From Arenicellales bacterium (GTDB taxonomy: Bacteria > Pseudomonadota > Gammaproteobacteria > BMS3Bbin11), in the NCBI GenBank assembly GCA_029287965.1, contig JARFQC010000094.1, positions 1-6,507 on the forward strand: a DNA stretch of 6,507 bases. Reading direction: 5' to 3'. The position numbers and the translations under genes are program-made. The stretch's first letter is position 1. Each line of letters begins with the position of its first letter. Below, one piece after another: positions 1-5,271 of this stretch. Below the pieces are notes generated by a model. The model worked only from the letters and a program-made list of their open reading frames with translations, did not search any database and was not told the origin of the DNA.

Positions 1-2
1 AA

Positions 3-107
3 CCCGCCACCAGCAAGAAAAAGGCCGTTAAGAGTACCCCGGTCACACGCGCTGGGATTTCATCAAACAGGCGTGGAATACGCTTGAAACCACCCAGTCA
101 GAGGTAG
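3..107 (+). CDS. Possible C-terminal tail of an upstream basic protein (partial)
   Basis: One frame is open from the window edge to a TAG at 105-107 and encodes about 34 residues rich in Lys, Arg, Ser and Pro, beginning PATSKKKAVKS. Most of its codons end in G or C, as in the genes downstream, and its stop falls right at a hairpin (107-127), as expected for a gene end. The other two forward frames close at 29-31 and 85-87 and look less protein-like. No domain is visible, so no function can be given. The tail resembles the basic low-complexity ends of many bacterial proteins. It could also be non-coding DNA. Confidence 0.35.
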   Translation, partial: PATSKKKAVKSTPVTRAGISSNRRGIRLKPPSQR

Positions 108-127
108 CCTGGAGGAAACCACCAGGC
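107..127 (+). terminator. Hairpin directly after the upstream stop codon, possible weak terminator
   Basis: GCCTGG at 107-112 pairs with CCAGGC at 122-127. Inside, an A-A mismatch is followed by GG pairing with CC around an AAA loop, so the 21 bases form a compact near-perfect stem-loop. It overlaps the last base of the TAG at 105-107. Only CTTGT follows rather than a run of T, so if it terminates transcription it does so weakly; RNA end protection is an alternative. The GGAGG inside it is too far from the ATG at 148 to be that gene's ribosome site. Confidence 0.4.
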
Positions 128-147
128 CTTGTACAAACGGAACCTAA

Positions 148-714
148 ATGAACCAGAGCACCGTTACTAAACGGATAGTGAACGCATCATGCTTGATGTC
201 TCTTTATGTCTTGTCAGGCGTGACCAGTGCCCAGGATACTAACAACCCCTGGCTGGAGCCTCGCGTAGTAGGGCCCGCAGATGTGCGCACACAGGGTGCT
301 GAGAAGAATACCTGGTCAGAAACAGAAGCTGCTGAATCCAATGGTCCGGACAGCAGCATGTTCCCGCCGATGGATGAAGACACCGCTCTTGGCATCGAGC
401 CGTATGCTGTTCCACCGGTAGTAACTGAGGCGCCTGTAGCCAATGTGCCCCCAACGGGCGATGAGACGGGTACGTACCCCCCTGCAACAGGATCTTATGG
501 GCAGGCTCCCGGTAATAATTATGGCTACGGTAATTATCAGTACTACGGTAGTCCTTATTCCGGTTATAACAGGCCTTATCAGGGATATTCCGGCAATGGA
601 TACCGTGGCTATGGTCCGGGTAATTACGGCAATATGTGGCCGGGTGGTTCAGGAGGGATGTGGCCCGGTAGTGGCGGTTTCCCTTTCGGCGGCTCCGGCT
701 GGATGCCATTTTAA
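148..714 (+). CDS. Exported Pro-rich then Gly/Tyr/Trp-rich structural protein, sulfur-globule-protein-like
   Basis: This 188-residue protein starts with a Sec signal peptide: basic residues at 8-9, a hydrophobic stretch at about 15-27, and likely cleavage after TSA at residue 28. Residues 30-115 are acidic and Pro-rich with no recognisable fold. From about 117 to the end it is low complexity, dominated by Gly, Tyr, Asn and Pro, and finishes with aromatic repeats (MWPGGSGG, MWPGSGG, FPFGGSG, WMPF). Exported Gly/aromatic-rich proteins of this kind form the protein envelope of periplasmic sulfur globules in Chromatiaceae, and the next gene encodes a clearer family member, so a coat or matrix role is likely. 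Residues 66-78 (GPDSSMFPPMDED) recur almost unchanged in the TPR protein at 2929-3945. The ribosome site is weak (GGAA at 139-142). The whole of 148-714 is open, and the signal peptide supports this start. An unrelated secreted adhesive or cell-surface structural protein is an alternative. Confidence 0.8.
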   Translation: MNQSTVTKRIVNASCLMSLYVLSGVTSAQDTNNPWLEPRVVGPADVRTQGAEKNTWSETEAAESNGPDSSMFPPMDEDTALGIEPYAVPPVVTEAPVANVPPTGDETGTYPPATGSYGQAPGNNYGYGNYQYYGSPYSGYNRPYQGYSGNGYRGYGPGNYGNMWPGGSGGMWPGSGGFPFGGSGWMPF

Positions 715-733
715 ACTTATTAATACACATATG

Positions 734-795
734 ACCTGTTGTTTAAGCATATAGCAGGTTCCCAACAAGCAGGTAAACACCCTCGTTGCCTGCTT
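734..795 (+). promoter_or_regulatory. Structured leader upstream of the sulfur-globule-like gene
   Basis: The 114-base gap between the two Gly-rich genes holds paired elements. AAGCAGGTAA at 767-776 pairs with TTGCCTGCTT at 786-795, ten pairs including one G-U, around a nine-base loop. Upstream, ACCTG at 734-738 can pair with CAGGT at 755-759. AGCAGGT occurs twice (753-759 and 768-774), so the right-hand CCTGCT arm could choose between partners. No T run follows, so this is not a standard terminator. It may be a 5' leader structure that stabilises or tunes the mRNA, or a processing site between the two genes. No convincing -35/-10 promoter was seen in the gap. Confidence 0.35.
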
Positions 796-828
796 CACAT
801 TAACGAGAGGGAGCGAGAGGTTCACGTT

Positions 829-1338
829 ATGCGTAAAACTTCATTAGCAACAGCCCTGGCGGGCGTCATGATGATGGGTACAGTATCGATGAGTGCCCAG
901 GGTTGGAATGGCGGCGACTGGGGTGACGGATCCGGTTATGGCGACGGCCGCGGGTATGGTTATGGCGACGGCCGTGGATATGGATCTGGTTATGGCTCAG
1001 GCCGAGGTGATGGTCGCGGTTACACCGATGCTGACATGGATGGCGATGTGGACGGCGAGTTCAACATGAACTTCAAGGGTCGTGGTCGCGGTAAGGGTCG
1101 TGGACGCGGATACGGCAGTGGTTATGGCAGCGGCTATTCCGATTACTATGGCCGAGGTTACGGCAGTGGCTATGGTGACGGACGCGGCAACAACTACTAT
1201 CGTGGTGGCGGCTATGGCTACCCGTATGGCGGATATGGTCCTGGTTGGGGAGCACCGTACGGCGGTGGTTATGGCGCACCTTATGGCGCACCGGTAGCAC
1301 CACCCGCCCCTGCAGCACCGGCAGCACCGGCAAAGTAA
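829..1338 (+). CDS. Sulfur globule family protein (exported, Gly/Tyr/Arg-rich)
   Basis: The protein has 169 residues from the ATG at 829. The frame is open back to 739, but 829 is preferred because GAGAGG at 815-820 lies eight bases upstream and the protein then begins with a signal peptide (MRKTSLATALAGVMMMGTVSMSA, cleaved before QG at 24-25). The mature protein is built of blocks: GYGDGRGY-type repeats at 36-65, an acidic segment at 66-77 with a DxDxDGDxD pattern, FNMNF at 78-82, a basic RG/KG block at 84-94, more GYGSG repeats to about 150, and an Ala/Pro tail at 155-169. This layout matches the sulfur globule protein family, Sec-exported proteins coating periplasmic sulfur globules in purple and other sulfur-oxidising Gammaproteobacteria. 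It probably forms the globule envelope by self-assembly. The family call rests on composition and layout, since such sequences carry little alignable signal. Confidence 0.8.
   Translation: MRKTSLATALAGVMMMGTVSMSAQGWNGGDWGDGSGYGDGRGYGYGDGRGYGSGYGSGRGDGRGYTDADMDGDVDGEFNMNFKGRGRGKGRGRGYGSGYGSGYSDYYGRGYGSGYGDGRGNNYYRGGGYGYPYGGYGPGWGAPYGGGYGAPYGAPVAPPAPAAPAAPAK
934..974 (+). repeat. Tandem 24-base coding repeat in the sulfur-globule-like gene
   Basis: GGTTATGGCGACGGCCG occurs exactly at 934-950 and 958-974, a period of 24 bases or eight codons, encoding the GYGDGRGY unit. A degenerate third copy follows to about 1020. The multiple-of-three period keeps the frame, so copy number can expand or contract without breaking the protein. 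Confidence 0.8.
1108..1175 (+). repeat. Second coding direct repeat in the sulfur-globule-like gene
   Basis: A 20-base unit encoding GYGSGYG appears at 1108-1127 and again at 1156-1175 with two base differences (GGATACGG.../GGTTACGG... and GGTTATGG/GGCTATGG), 48 bases or 16 codons apart. The differences are silent, or hidden in the Gly codon, so the repeat seems to be kept at the protein level. Confidence 0.7.
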
Positions 1339-1363
1339 TACTGCAGCATTGCGTTATCTAAAC

Positions 1364-1403
1364 TGCCGGAACTGCACAATCAATACTTTGTGCAGTTCCG
1401 GCA
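1364..1403. terminator. Perfect 16-bp inverted repeat between genes, terminator or mRNA-stabilising hairpin
   Basis: TGCCGGAACTGCACAA at 1364-1379 is exactly complementary to TTGTGCAGTTCCGGCA at 1388-1403, with an eight-base loop at 1380-1387. It lies 25 bases after the stop of the sulfur-globule-like gene and ends 37 bases before the next ATG. Neither side carries a T run, so it is not a classical intrinsic terminator. It is strong enough to block 3' exonucleases or to reduce read-through, which would let the coat-protein genes be expressed more highly than those downstream. A binding site for a dimeric regulator is less likely given the length and the loop. Confidence 0.65.
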
Positions 1404-1440
1404 TTCCAGGAAAGTTGCAACGGTTACTCGAGGATTAGGT

Positions 1441-2193
1441 ATGAAACGTAGTTTTATCTTCGTACTCATGGCTCTGGTGGTTTCTCCAATCGCTTCGGGA
1501 TTTGAGAAATCCTTTTCAGCTGAAGCAGTCCAGACTGCGCCGGGTATGGAGCCGACACGCATAAAGTTCTATGTCGCCAAGACCAATGCAGTGCGCATGG
1601 AAATGCAAACGCCTCGAGGAGAAATTGTTCAGCAATATTTTCCCGAGTCTGGCGTATTACGAGTTATTTATCCCTCCCAGCGCCAATACATAGAACAAAT
1701 ATCGCCCGCCCCCCTTGCCCTGCCAGGTAAGGTGACGACTAACCCGTGCGAACAAATGCCTGACGCGAAATGTGAGAACCTGGGTGAAGTCGCCATAGGT
1801 GACCAGATGGCCATTCACTGGAAAGTAACGCGACAGGGACCGGATAAGCAGTCCCAGACCATGGAACAATGGCTGGATAAAAAACGTGGCGTACCCTTGC
1901 GTCAGACATTTCCCAATGGCGCACGCATCGACGCTAAACTGACTGGTGTCGAGACAGTAAATGGACGCCAGGCCGAGCGTTGGGAAATTGTAATGACACC
2001 TAAAGACGGCCAGACCCAGACGGGTATTCAATGGCACGATACTGAACTCGACGTGACTATCAGGGAGTCACTGCCTAATGGTTCGGTACGCGAACTAGTC
2101 AATATCAAAGTCGGAGAACCCGCGGCAAGCCTTTTCGAAGTCCCGCCCGGATTCAATAAACTCGAAGTTTCTCCACAAGAGCAGCGGAGATAA
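1441..2193 (+). CDS. Exported LolA-like/DUF4412-type beta-fold protein, function unknown
   Basis: The 250-residue protein starts at ATG 1441. The frame is open to 1390, but AGGA at 1431-1434 and a good N-terminal signal (MKRSFIFVLMALVVSPIASG) favour 1441, and 1390 lies inside the right arm of the hairpin. The mature part reads as alternating beta strands. It contains two cysteines (103 and 111) that could form a periplasmic disulfide. A duplicated unit begins W144xD...RxxxPNG and recurs at W198xD...RxxxPNG, 54 residues later. The end, LFEVPPGFNKLEV, resembles the end of DUF4412 and related lipoprotein-carrier-like beta folds, which bind hydrophobic ligands or sit in the envelope. There is no lipobox. 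The stop lies two bases before the ParA gene start, so the two are probably translationally coupled. The family call is moderate and the function unknown. Confidence 0.75.
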   Translation: MKRSFIFVLMALVVSPIASGFEKSFSAEAVQTAPGMEPTRIKFYVAKTNAVRMEMQTPRGEIVQQYFPESGVLRVIYPSQRQYIEQISPAPLALPGKVTTNPCEQMPDAKCENLGEVAIGDQMAIHWKVTRQGPDKQSQTMEQWLDKKRGVPLRQTFPNGARIDAKLTGVETVNGRQAERWEIVMTPKDGQTQTGIQWHDTELDVTIRESLPNGSVRELVNIKVGEPAASLFEVPPGFNKLEVSPQEQRR

Positions 2194-2195
2194 AA

Positions 2196-2903
2196 ATGAT
2201 CACAGTTGTAGGCAACTTCAAGGGCGGCACTGGCAAAAGTACAGTTGCATTCAACCTGGCTATCTGGGTGGCTTCACAGGGCAAGAATGTCGCGGTGGCA
2301 GATCTCGATCCCCAGGGCAGCTTGACGGATGTCATGTATGTGCGCGAGGAGATGGGCTATGCACCTGTAGTGCATGTCTTTCAGGATTTGACGGCCAAGG
2401 CAGCACAAGAATGGGACGAGATAATCGTTGATGTGGGTACGGCAGACCTACCAGCCATGGAAAAAGCCATGAGCCTGGCCGACAGAATTCTTATTCCGGT
2501 CGCGCCCAGCCAGGCTGATGTCTGGTCTACCCAGCGTTTCATGGACCTCGTTCATAAAAACTGCAAAGAAGATACCGAGATCATCGGTGTGATCAACCGA
2601 GCGGATACACATCCCCTGGTCACCGAGACTGATGAAGCAATGGAAGCCCTGATGATGATCAACGGCCTGACCATGCTCAAGAGTTACCTGTATCAGAGGA
2701 CTGCCTACAGAAGGGCATTCAGCGAAGGCCTGGCCGTCTTTGAAATGATGCCTGCGAACAAGGCTGCGGGAGAAGTCTGGCGACTGGCGCGTAGCCTGTA
2801 CAAGACCCGCCCTGACAAAAAGAAACAGTCGGGTAAAAAGGATAAAAAGAAAAATAAGGATAAGAAAAAGGATAAAGATAAAAACGCCGCGAAAGAGGCG
2901 TAA
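2196..2903 (+). CDS. ParA/MinD-superfamily ATPase with a lysine-rich tail, orphan positioning ATPase
   Basis: This 235-residue protein has a deviant Walker A box at 9-16 (KGGTGKST, with the signature Lys at 9 and catalytic Lys at 14), the Walker A' segment ADLDPQGS at 35-42, and Walker B IIVDVG at 76-81. Family members dimerise on ATP, bind DNA without sequence preference and position plasmids, chromosomes, carboxysomes or other cargo. There is no N-terminal helix-turn-helix, so it is the short ParA type, and no ParB gene is visible nearby. Residues 208-233 hold 15 lysines, an unusual tail that may strengthen nucleoid or membrane binding. There is no MinD-like amphipathic end. A strong GGAGA at 2186-2190, inside the end of the previous gene, sets the start. 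Its neighbours suggest that the cargo is a cell-envelope or inclusion structure rather than DNA; that is inference. Confidence 0.9.
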   Translation: MITVVGNFKGGTGKSTVAFNLAIWVASQGKNVAVADLDPQGSLTDVMYVREEMGYAPVVHVFQDLTAKAAQEWDEIIVDVGTADLPAMEKAMSLADRILIPVAPSQADVWSTQRFMDLVHKNCKEDTEIIGVINRADTHPLVTETDEAMEALMMINGLTMLKSYLYQRTAYRRAFSEGLAVFEMMPANKAAGEVWRLARSLYKTRPDKKKQSGKKDKKKNKDKKKDKDKNAAKEA

Positions 2904-2928
2904 CTTTTAATTCCCAGGCATTTCACCT

Positions 2929-3945
2929 ATGACCATTTTACGTTGGATTAGCTGCCATCTGATTATTACTATTCTAGTCGTTTCAACGGCGATGGCCTGG
3001 TTTTTCAAGGAAGACCTGTCGAGGGATTATGCTCGACTGACAGGAAATAACACCGCAACGATGGATGCCGGGGCTGACCAGCACGAACAACCATCAGTAC
3101 AGGCGCAAGTCGCACAGCAAGCCACACAGCAAGCCACGGTAACTCCACCACCCCCAGCCAGAAGTGTTGACCCGGTACCCGGTGATCCGGCGCCGACAGT
3201 TGAAGCAACTGGTATGGATGTACCGGTCGAGCAGGAACAACCGCCTGCAGCTGCTGCCTCAAAGTTCCCGCCTGAGGCGGTACCCGGCGTGGACTCCGCG
3301 GCACCGGCGCCCGAAGCAACCCAGCCTGACATGGCAAATTATCCGATGGATACTGCCAGGCAAGCCGCTGTGTCGTCTCCTCCTCCAATGCAACAGCCAG
3401 TCATGCCGCCAGCAGAAGTTGCCGTTTCAGCCGACGGCCCCGATTCAATGTTCCCGCCGGATGATTATGACCCGGAAACCGGCAGGATGATGTCTGCACC
3501 GGAACCGGCTAGCCAGATGAACATGGCCAGTCGCGGGCCGGATACTCAGCCGGACATGCCTACAATGCCCCGTTTTCCTGAACCGATGGCTGACCAGCAG
3601 GGCTCAGTTGTACCGGGTAATGCTATCGGGTCACAGGATGCAACAGATTTCGATGCCCGCCTCGAGAACGCCCGCAGGCTCCTGTGGGCAGGTGATCTTG
3701 ACAATGCACGCCACGAATACGAATCGCTCATGGCATCGGATCCTGACAATCCTGAAGTCGCCAGCGAACTGGGCAATTTGCTCATGCAGCAAGACAGGCT
3801 GGACGCAGCCAGCCGGGTATATGACACGGCTATCGGCAATTTCCGCCGTCAGAGTCGCGATAATGAAGCTATTGGTTTAATTCGCTTCATTTCAAGGTAT
3901 AATCCCACGCTCGCAGATTCACTCTATAATAAATATTGGCAGTGA
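2929..3945 (+). CDS. Membrane-anchored Pro-rich protein with C-terminal TPR repeats
   Basis: The protein has 338 residues. Residues 7-26 form a hydrophobic segment that is probably an uncleaved anchor, with the rest in the periplasm. Residues about 45-235 are a long, low-complexity linker rich in Pro, Ala, Gln and Met. Residues about 239-338 form a helical TPR-like domain, with AGDLDNARHEYESLMASDP followed by a second unit NPEVASELGNLLMQQDRLDAA. TPRs bind partner proteins. Residues 170-179 in the linker (GPDSMFPPDD) nearly match a motif in the exported Gly-rich protein at 148-714, suggesting a common partner or mutual assembly. It starts 25 bases after the ParA gene, with only a modest AGG at 2916-2918 as ribosome site. 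It could be the membrane adaptor linking the ATPase to an envelope structure. FimV-like proteins share the anchor, linker and TPR layout, but no peptidoglycan-binding LysM domain is seen here. Confidence 0.82.
   Translation: MTILRWISCHLIITILVVSTAMAWFFKEDLSRDYARLTGNNTATMDAGADQHEQPSVQAQVAQQATQQATVTPPPPARSVDPVPGDPAPTVEATGMDVPVEQEQPPAAAASKFPPEAVPGVDSAAPAPEATQPDMANYPMDTARQAAVSSPPPMQQPVMPPAEVAVSADGPDSMFPPDDYDPETGRMMSAPEPASQMNMASRGPDTQPDMPTMPRFPEPMADQQGSVVPGNAIGSQDATDFDARLENARRLLWAGDLDNARHEYESLMASDPDNPEVASELGNLLMQQDRLDAASRVYDTAIGNFRRQSRDNEAIGLIRFISRYNPTLADSLYNKYWQ
3872..3930 (+). promoter_or_regulatory. Possible internal promoter at the end of the TPR gene
   Basis: Two perfect TATAAT hexamers lie at 3898-3903 and 3925-3930 in an AT-rich stretch, before the DUF302 gene starting at 3997. 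The upstream -35 options are poor (TTGGTT at 3872-3877 with a 20-base spacer, or TTTAAT at 3876-3881 with 16). Both hexamers also encode Tyr-Asn in the TPR protein, so they may be coding coincidence. Confidence 0.2.
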
Positions 3946-3996
3946 CCGGTTCCGGTAAACTGCTCTCGCCACTGAAGGAAGGAAAGGAGAAAACTG

Positions 3997-4581
3997 ATGA
4001 TTTTCAGTCTGTTACGTAATTTATTGGCCCTTGTAGGGCTGGCGGCAGTGATAGCAGCCGGCGTGATGTACCCGAAAGTTCAGTCGTTCAAGAATGATTT
4101 TGATCCGGGTGCGATGGGCGCATACAAGGAACTGGTCGGCAAGCTGCTGGAACATAAAAGTGCCGTTGATGCGACTGTCTGGAAAGTAAAGATTGAAGAT
4201 GGTGTGTCGATAGACGACGCGATTGAGAGCATGAAGATCGCCGCCAATGACCACAACATCAAGAATGTTGGAGAACTACCGCTCTACAAGGAAGTAGAGT
4301 CTATTCGAGGAGAGCCGTACCGTCATGCGCAGATATTTATGTTCTGCAACGCTGATACAGCAGCGAGGATGATGGACTACAACGATGCGTATTCAGCCTA
4401 CCTGCCTTGCAGGGTTGCACTGGTTGAAGACAAGTCGGGTCAGGCATGGTTATACAGCCTGAACATGGACCTCATGATATATGGGGGCATGCCGTTGCCG
4501 CCCGCGCTCAAGGAAGAGGCGATGCAAGTCAAGGAAATTATCCTCGACATCATGCACAAGGGGGCTGCCGGCGATTTTTAA
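3997..4581 (+). CDS. Membrane-anchored DUF302-domain protein
   Basis: The protein has 194 residues. Residues 1-24 form a hydrophobic N-terminal anchor (MIFSLLRNLLALVGLAAVIAAG), placing the rest in the periplasm. The DUF302 domain covers about 68-165: a helical SIDDAIESMKIAANDHNI segment, then FMFCNADTAARMMDYNDAY, LPCRVALVEDKSGQAWLYSLNMDL. In ordinary DUF302 proteins the FCN site reads like FGNP and the LPC site like LPL, so Cys117 and Cys138 look like a subgroup feature that could form a disulfide, bind a metal or carry sulfur. The biochemical function of DUF302 is not established. A strong ribosome site (AAAGGAGA at 3983-3990, seven bases before ATG) supports the start and suggests high translation. 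It lies 51 bases after the TPR gene, probably in the same operon. Confidence 0.85.
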   Translation: MIFSLLRNLLALVGLAAVIAAGVMYPKVQSFKNDFDPGAMGAYKELVGKLLEHKSAVDATVWKVKIEDGVSIDDAIESMKIAANDHNIKNVGELPLYKEVESIRGEPYRHAQIFMFCNADTAARMMDYNDAYSAYLPCRVALVEDKSGQAWLYSLNMDLMIYGGMPLPPALKEEAMQVKEIILDIMHKGAAGDF

Positions 4582-4605
4582 CGAATCGTATACTGGAGTC
4601 GCATC

Positions 4606-5256
4606 ATGGCTAAAGCAGAAGTTTCCGGGACTACCCTGGAAGAAGTATTAGAAGTAGAAGAACATTGTATGGCAAGGCTGGCCGATAGCTTCGAGGCCAG
4701 CGCTCGCAGATGGGAACTGATTGTCTATCCGTCTATGATTGCCTTCATCCTGCTTGCAGCATACGGCTTCTGGCTTATCTACAACCTGACGCATGATATC
4801 GCTGACGTCGCGAAAAGTGTCCGTGAAATGACCGCCAGTGTGACAGAGGACCTGGGTGAGATATCCGGAAAAATGACTCACATAGCTACCGCGACATCGT
4901 ATATGAAGCCCATGTCACGTGACATCAACCACATGACCCGGAACGTAAACGATATGGCGACAAGCACCAGCCATATGCAGTACAACATGTGGCAATTGAA
5001 TCGAAATGTCTCGACGCCCTTCAACATGATGGACAACGTAATGCCGTTCGGCTCTTCTCGGCCGTATGGCAAACAGAGTAGCCGTATCGCTCCACCAATG
5101 TACCCGCGTATACCGGTGACACAATACCAGCAGTACTATGCCAGGCAAGTAATGCATGCACCACAGCCAGTCAATGCCGCCCCTGCAACGACACCGGCCA
5201 GTGCGCCAGCTACACCTGCAGCCGATAACAACAATTCAGATAAACTGAAAATCTAG
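4606..5256 (+). CDS. Single-pass membrane protein with a methionine-rich coiled coil, unknown function
   Basis: The protein has 216 residues. The N-terminal 36 residues are charged and probably cytoplasmic, because RR at 34-35 precedes a transmembrane helix at about 38-60. Residues 65-138 form a long helix with a 3-4 hydrophobic spacing. From 103 to 135 the core positions are M103, I107, M110, V114, M117, T121, M124, M128, L131 and V135, a nearly pure methionine heptad core. Residues about 140-185 are rich in Pro, Tyr and Gln, and the end (188-206) is Ala/Pro/Thr-rich. No enzyme domain is visible. The helix resembles the coiled coils of chemoreceptor-like or DUF948-type proteins but has no signalling tip. 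GGAG at 4595-4598 sets the start. Placed between the DUF302 and dynamin-like genes, it is probably a scaffold or oligomerising partner in the same membrane complex. Confidence 0.75.
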   Translation: MAKAEVSGTTLEEVLEVEEHCMARLADSFEASARRWELIVYPSMIAFILLAAYGFWLIYNLTHDIADVAKSVREMTASVTEDLGEISGKMTHIATATSYMKPMSRDINHMTRNVNDMATSTSHMQYNMWQLNRNVSTPFNMMDNVMPFGSSRPYGKQSSRIAPPMYPRIPVTQYQQYYARQVMHAPQPVNAAPATTPASAPATPAADNNNSDKLKI

Positions 5257-5271
5257 ATCAGGAGAATTTTT

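Noticed and set aside
129..136. TTGTACAA palindrome just before the first gene as an operator
   Set aside because: Eight bases with no second copy or flanking symmetry is too short to support a binding site.
239..730. Long antisense open frame opposite the Gly/Tyr-rich gene
   Set aside because: It is a shadow of the repetitive Gly/Tyr/Pro codons on the + strand. Its product is a His/Arg/Tyr-rich mixture with no domain, and the + strand frame has a signal peptide and family character.
739..828. Upstream in-frame start for the sulfur-globule-like protein
   Set aside because: The extra 30 residues would precede and disrupt the signal peptide, no ribosome site lies before 739, and they fall in the structured leader.
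934..1190. Repeats considered as a CRISPR or non-coding satellite array
   Set aside because: The units are in-frame Gly/Tyr codon repeats of varying length without unique spacers, fully inside a convincing coding gene.
2815..2890. A-rich lysine-coding tract as a programmed slippage or phase-variation site
   Set aside because: The A runs are at most about five bases and are broken by G and T, so slippage is not expected, and the frame continues cleanly to its stop.
2196..2903. Interpretation as a classical chromosome or plasmid partition gene, or as MinD
   Set aside because: No ParB gene or centromere-like repeats follow, there is no C-terminal MinD membrane helix, and the neighbours are envelope proteins.
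3005..3388. Antisense open frames opposite the Pro/Ala-rich linker of the TPR gene
   Set aside because: Low-complexity Pro/Ala/Gln codons leave the opposite frames free of stops. No ribosome site or domain is visible, and the + strand protein has an anchor and TPRs.
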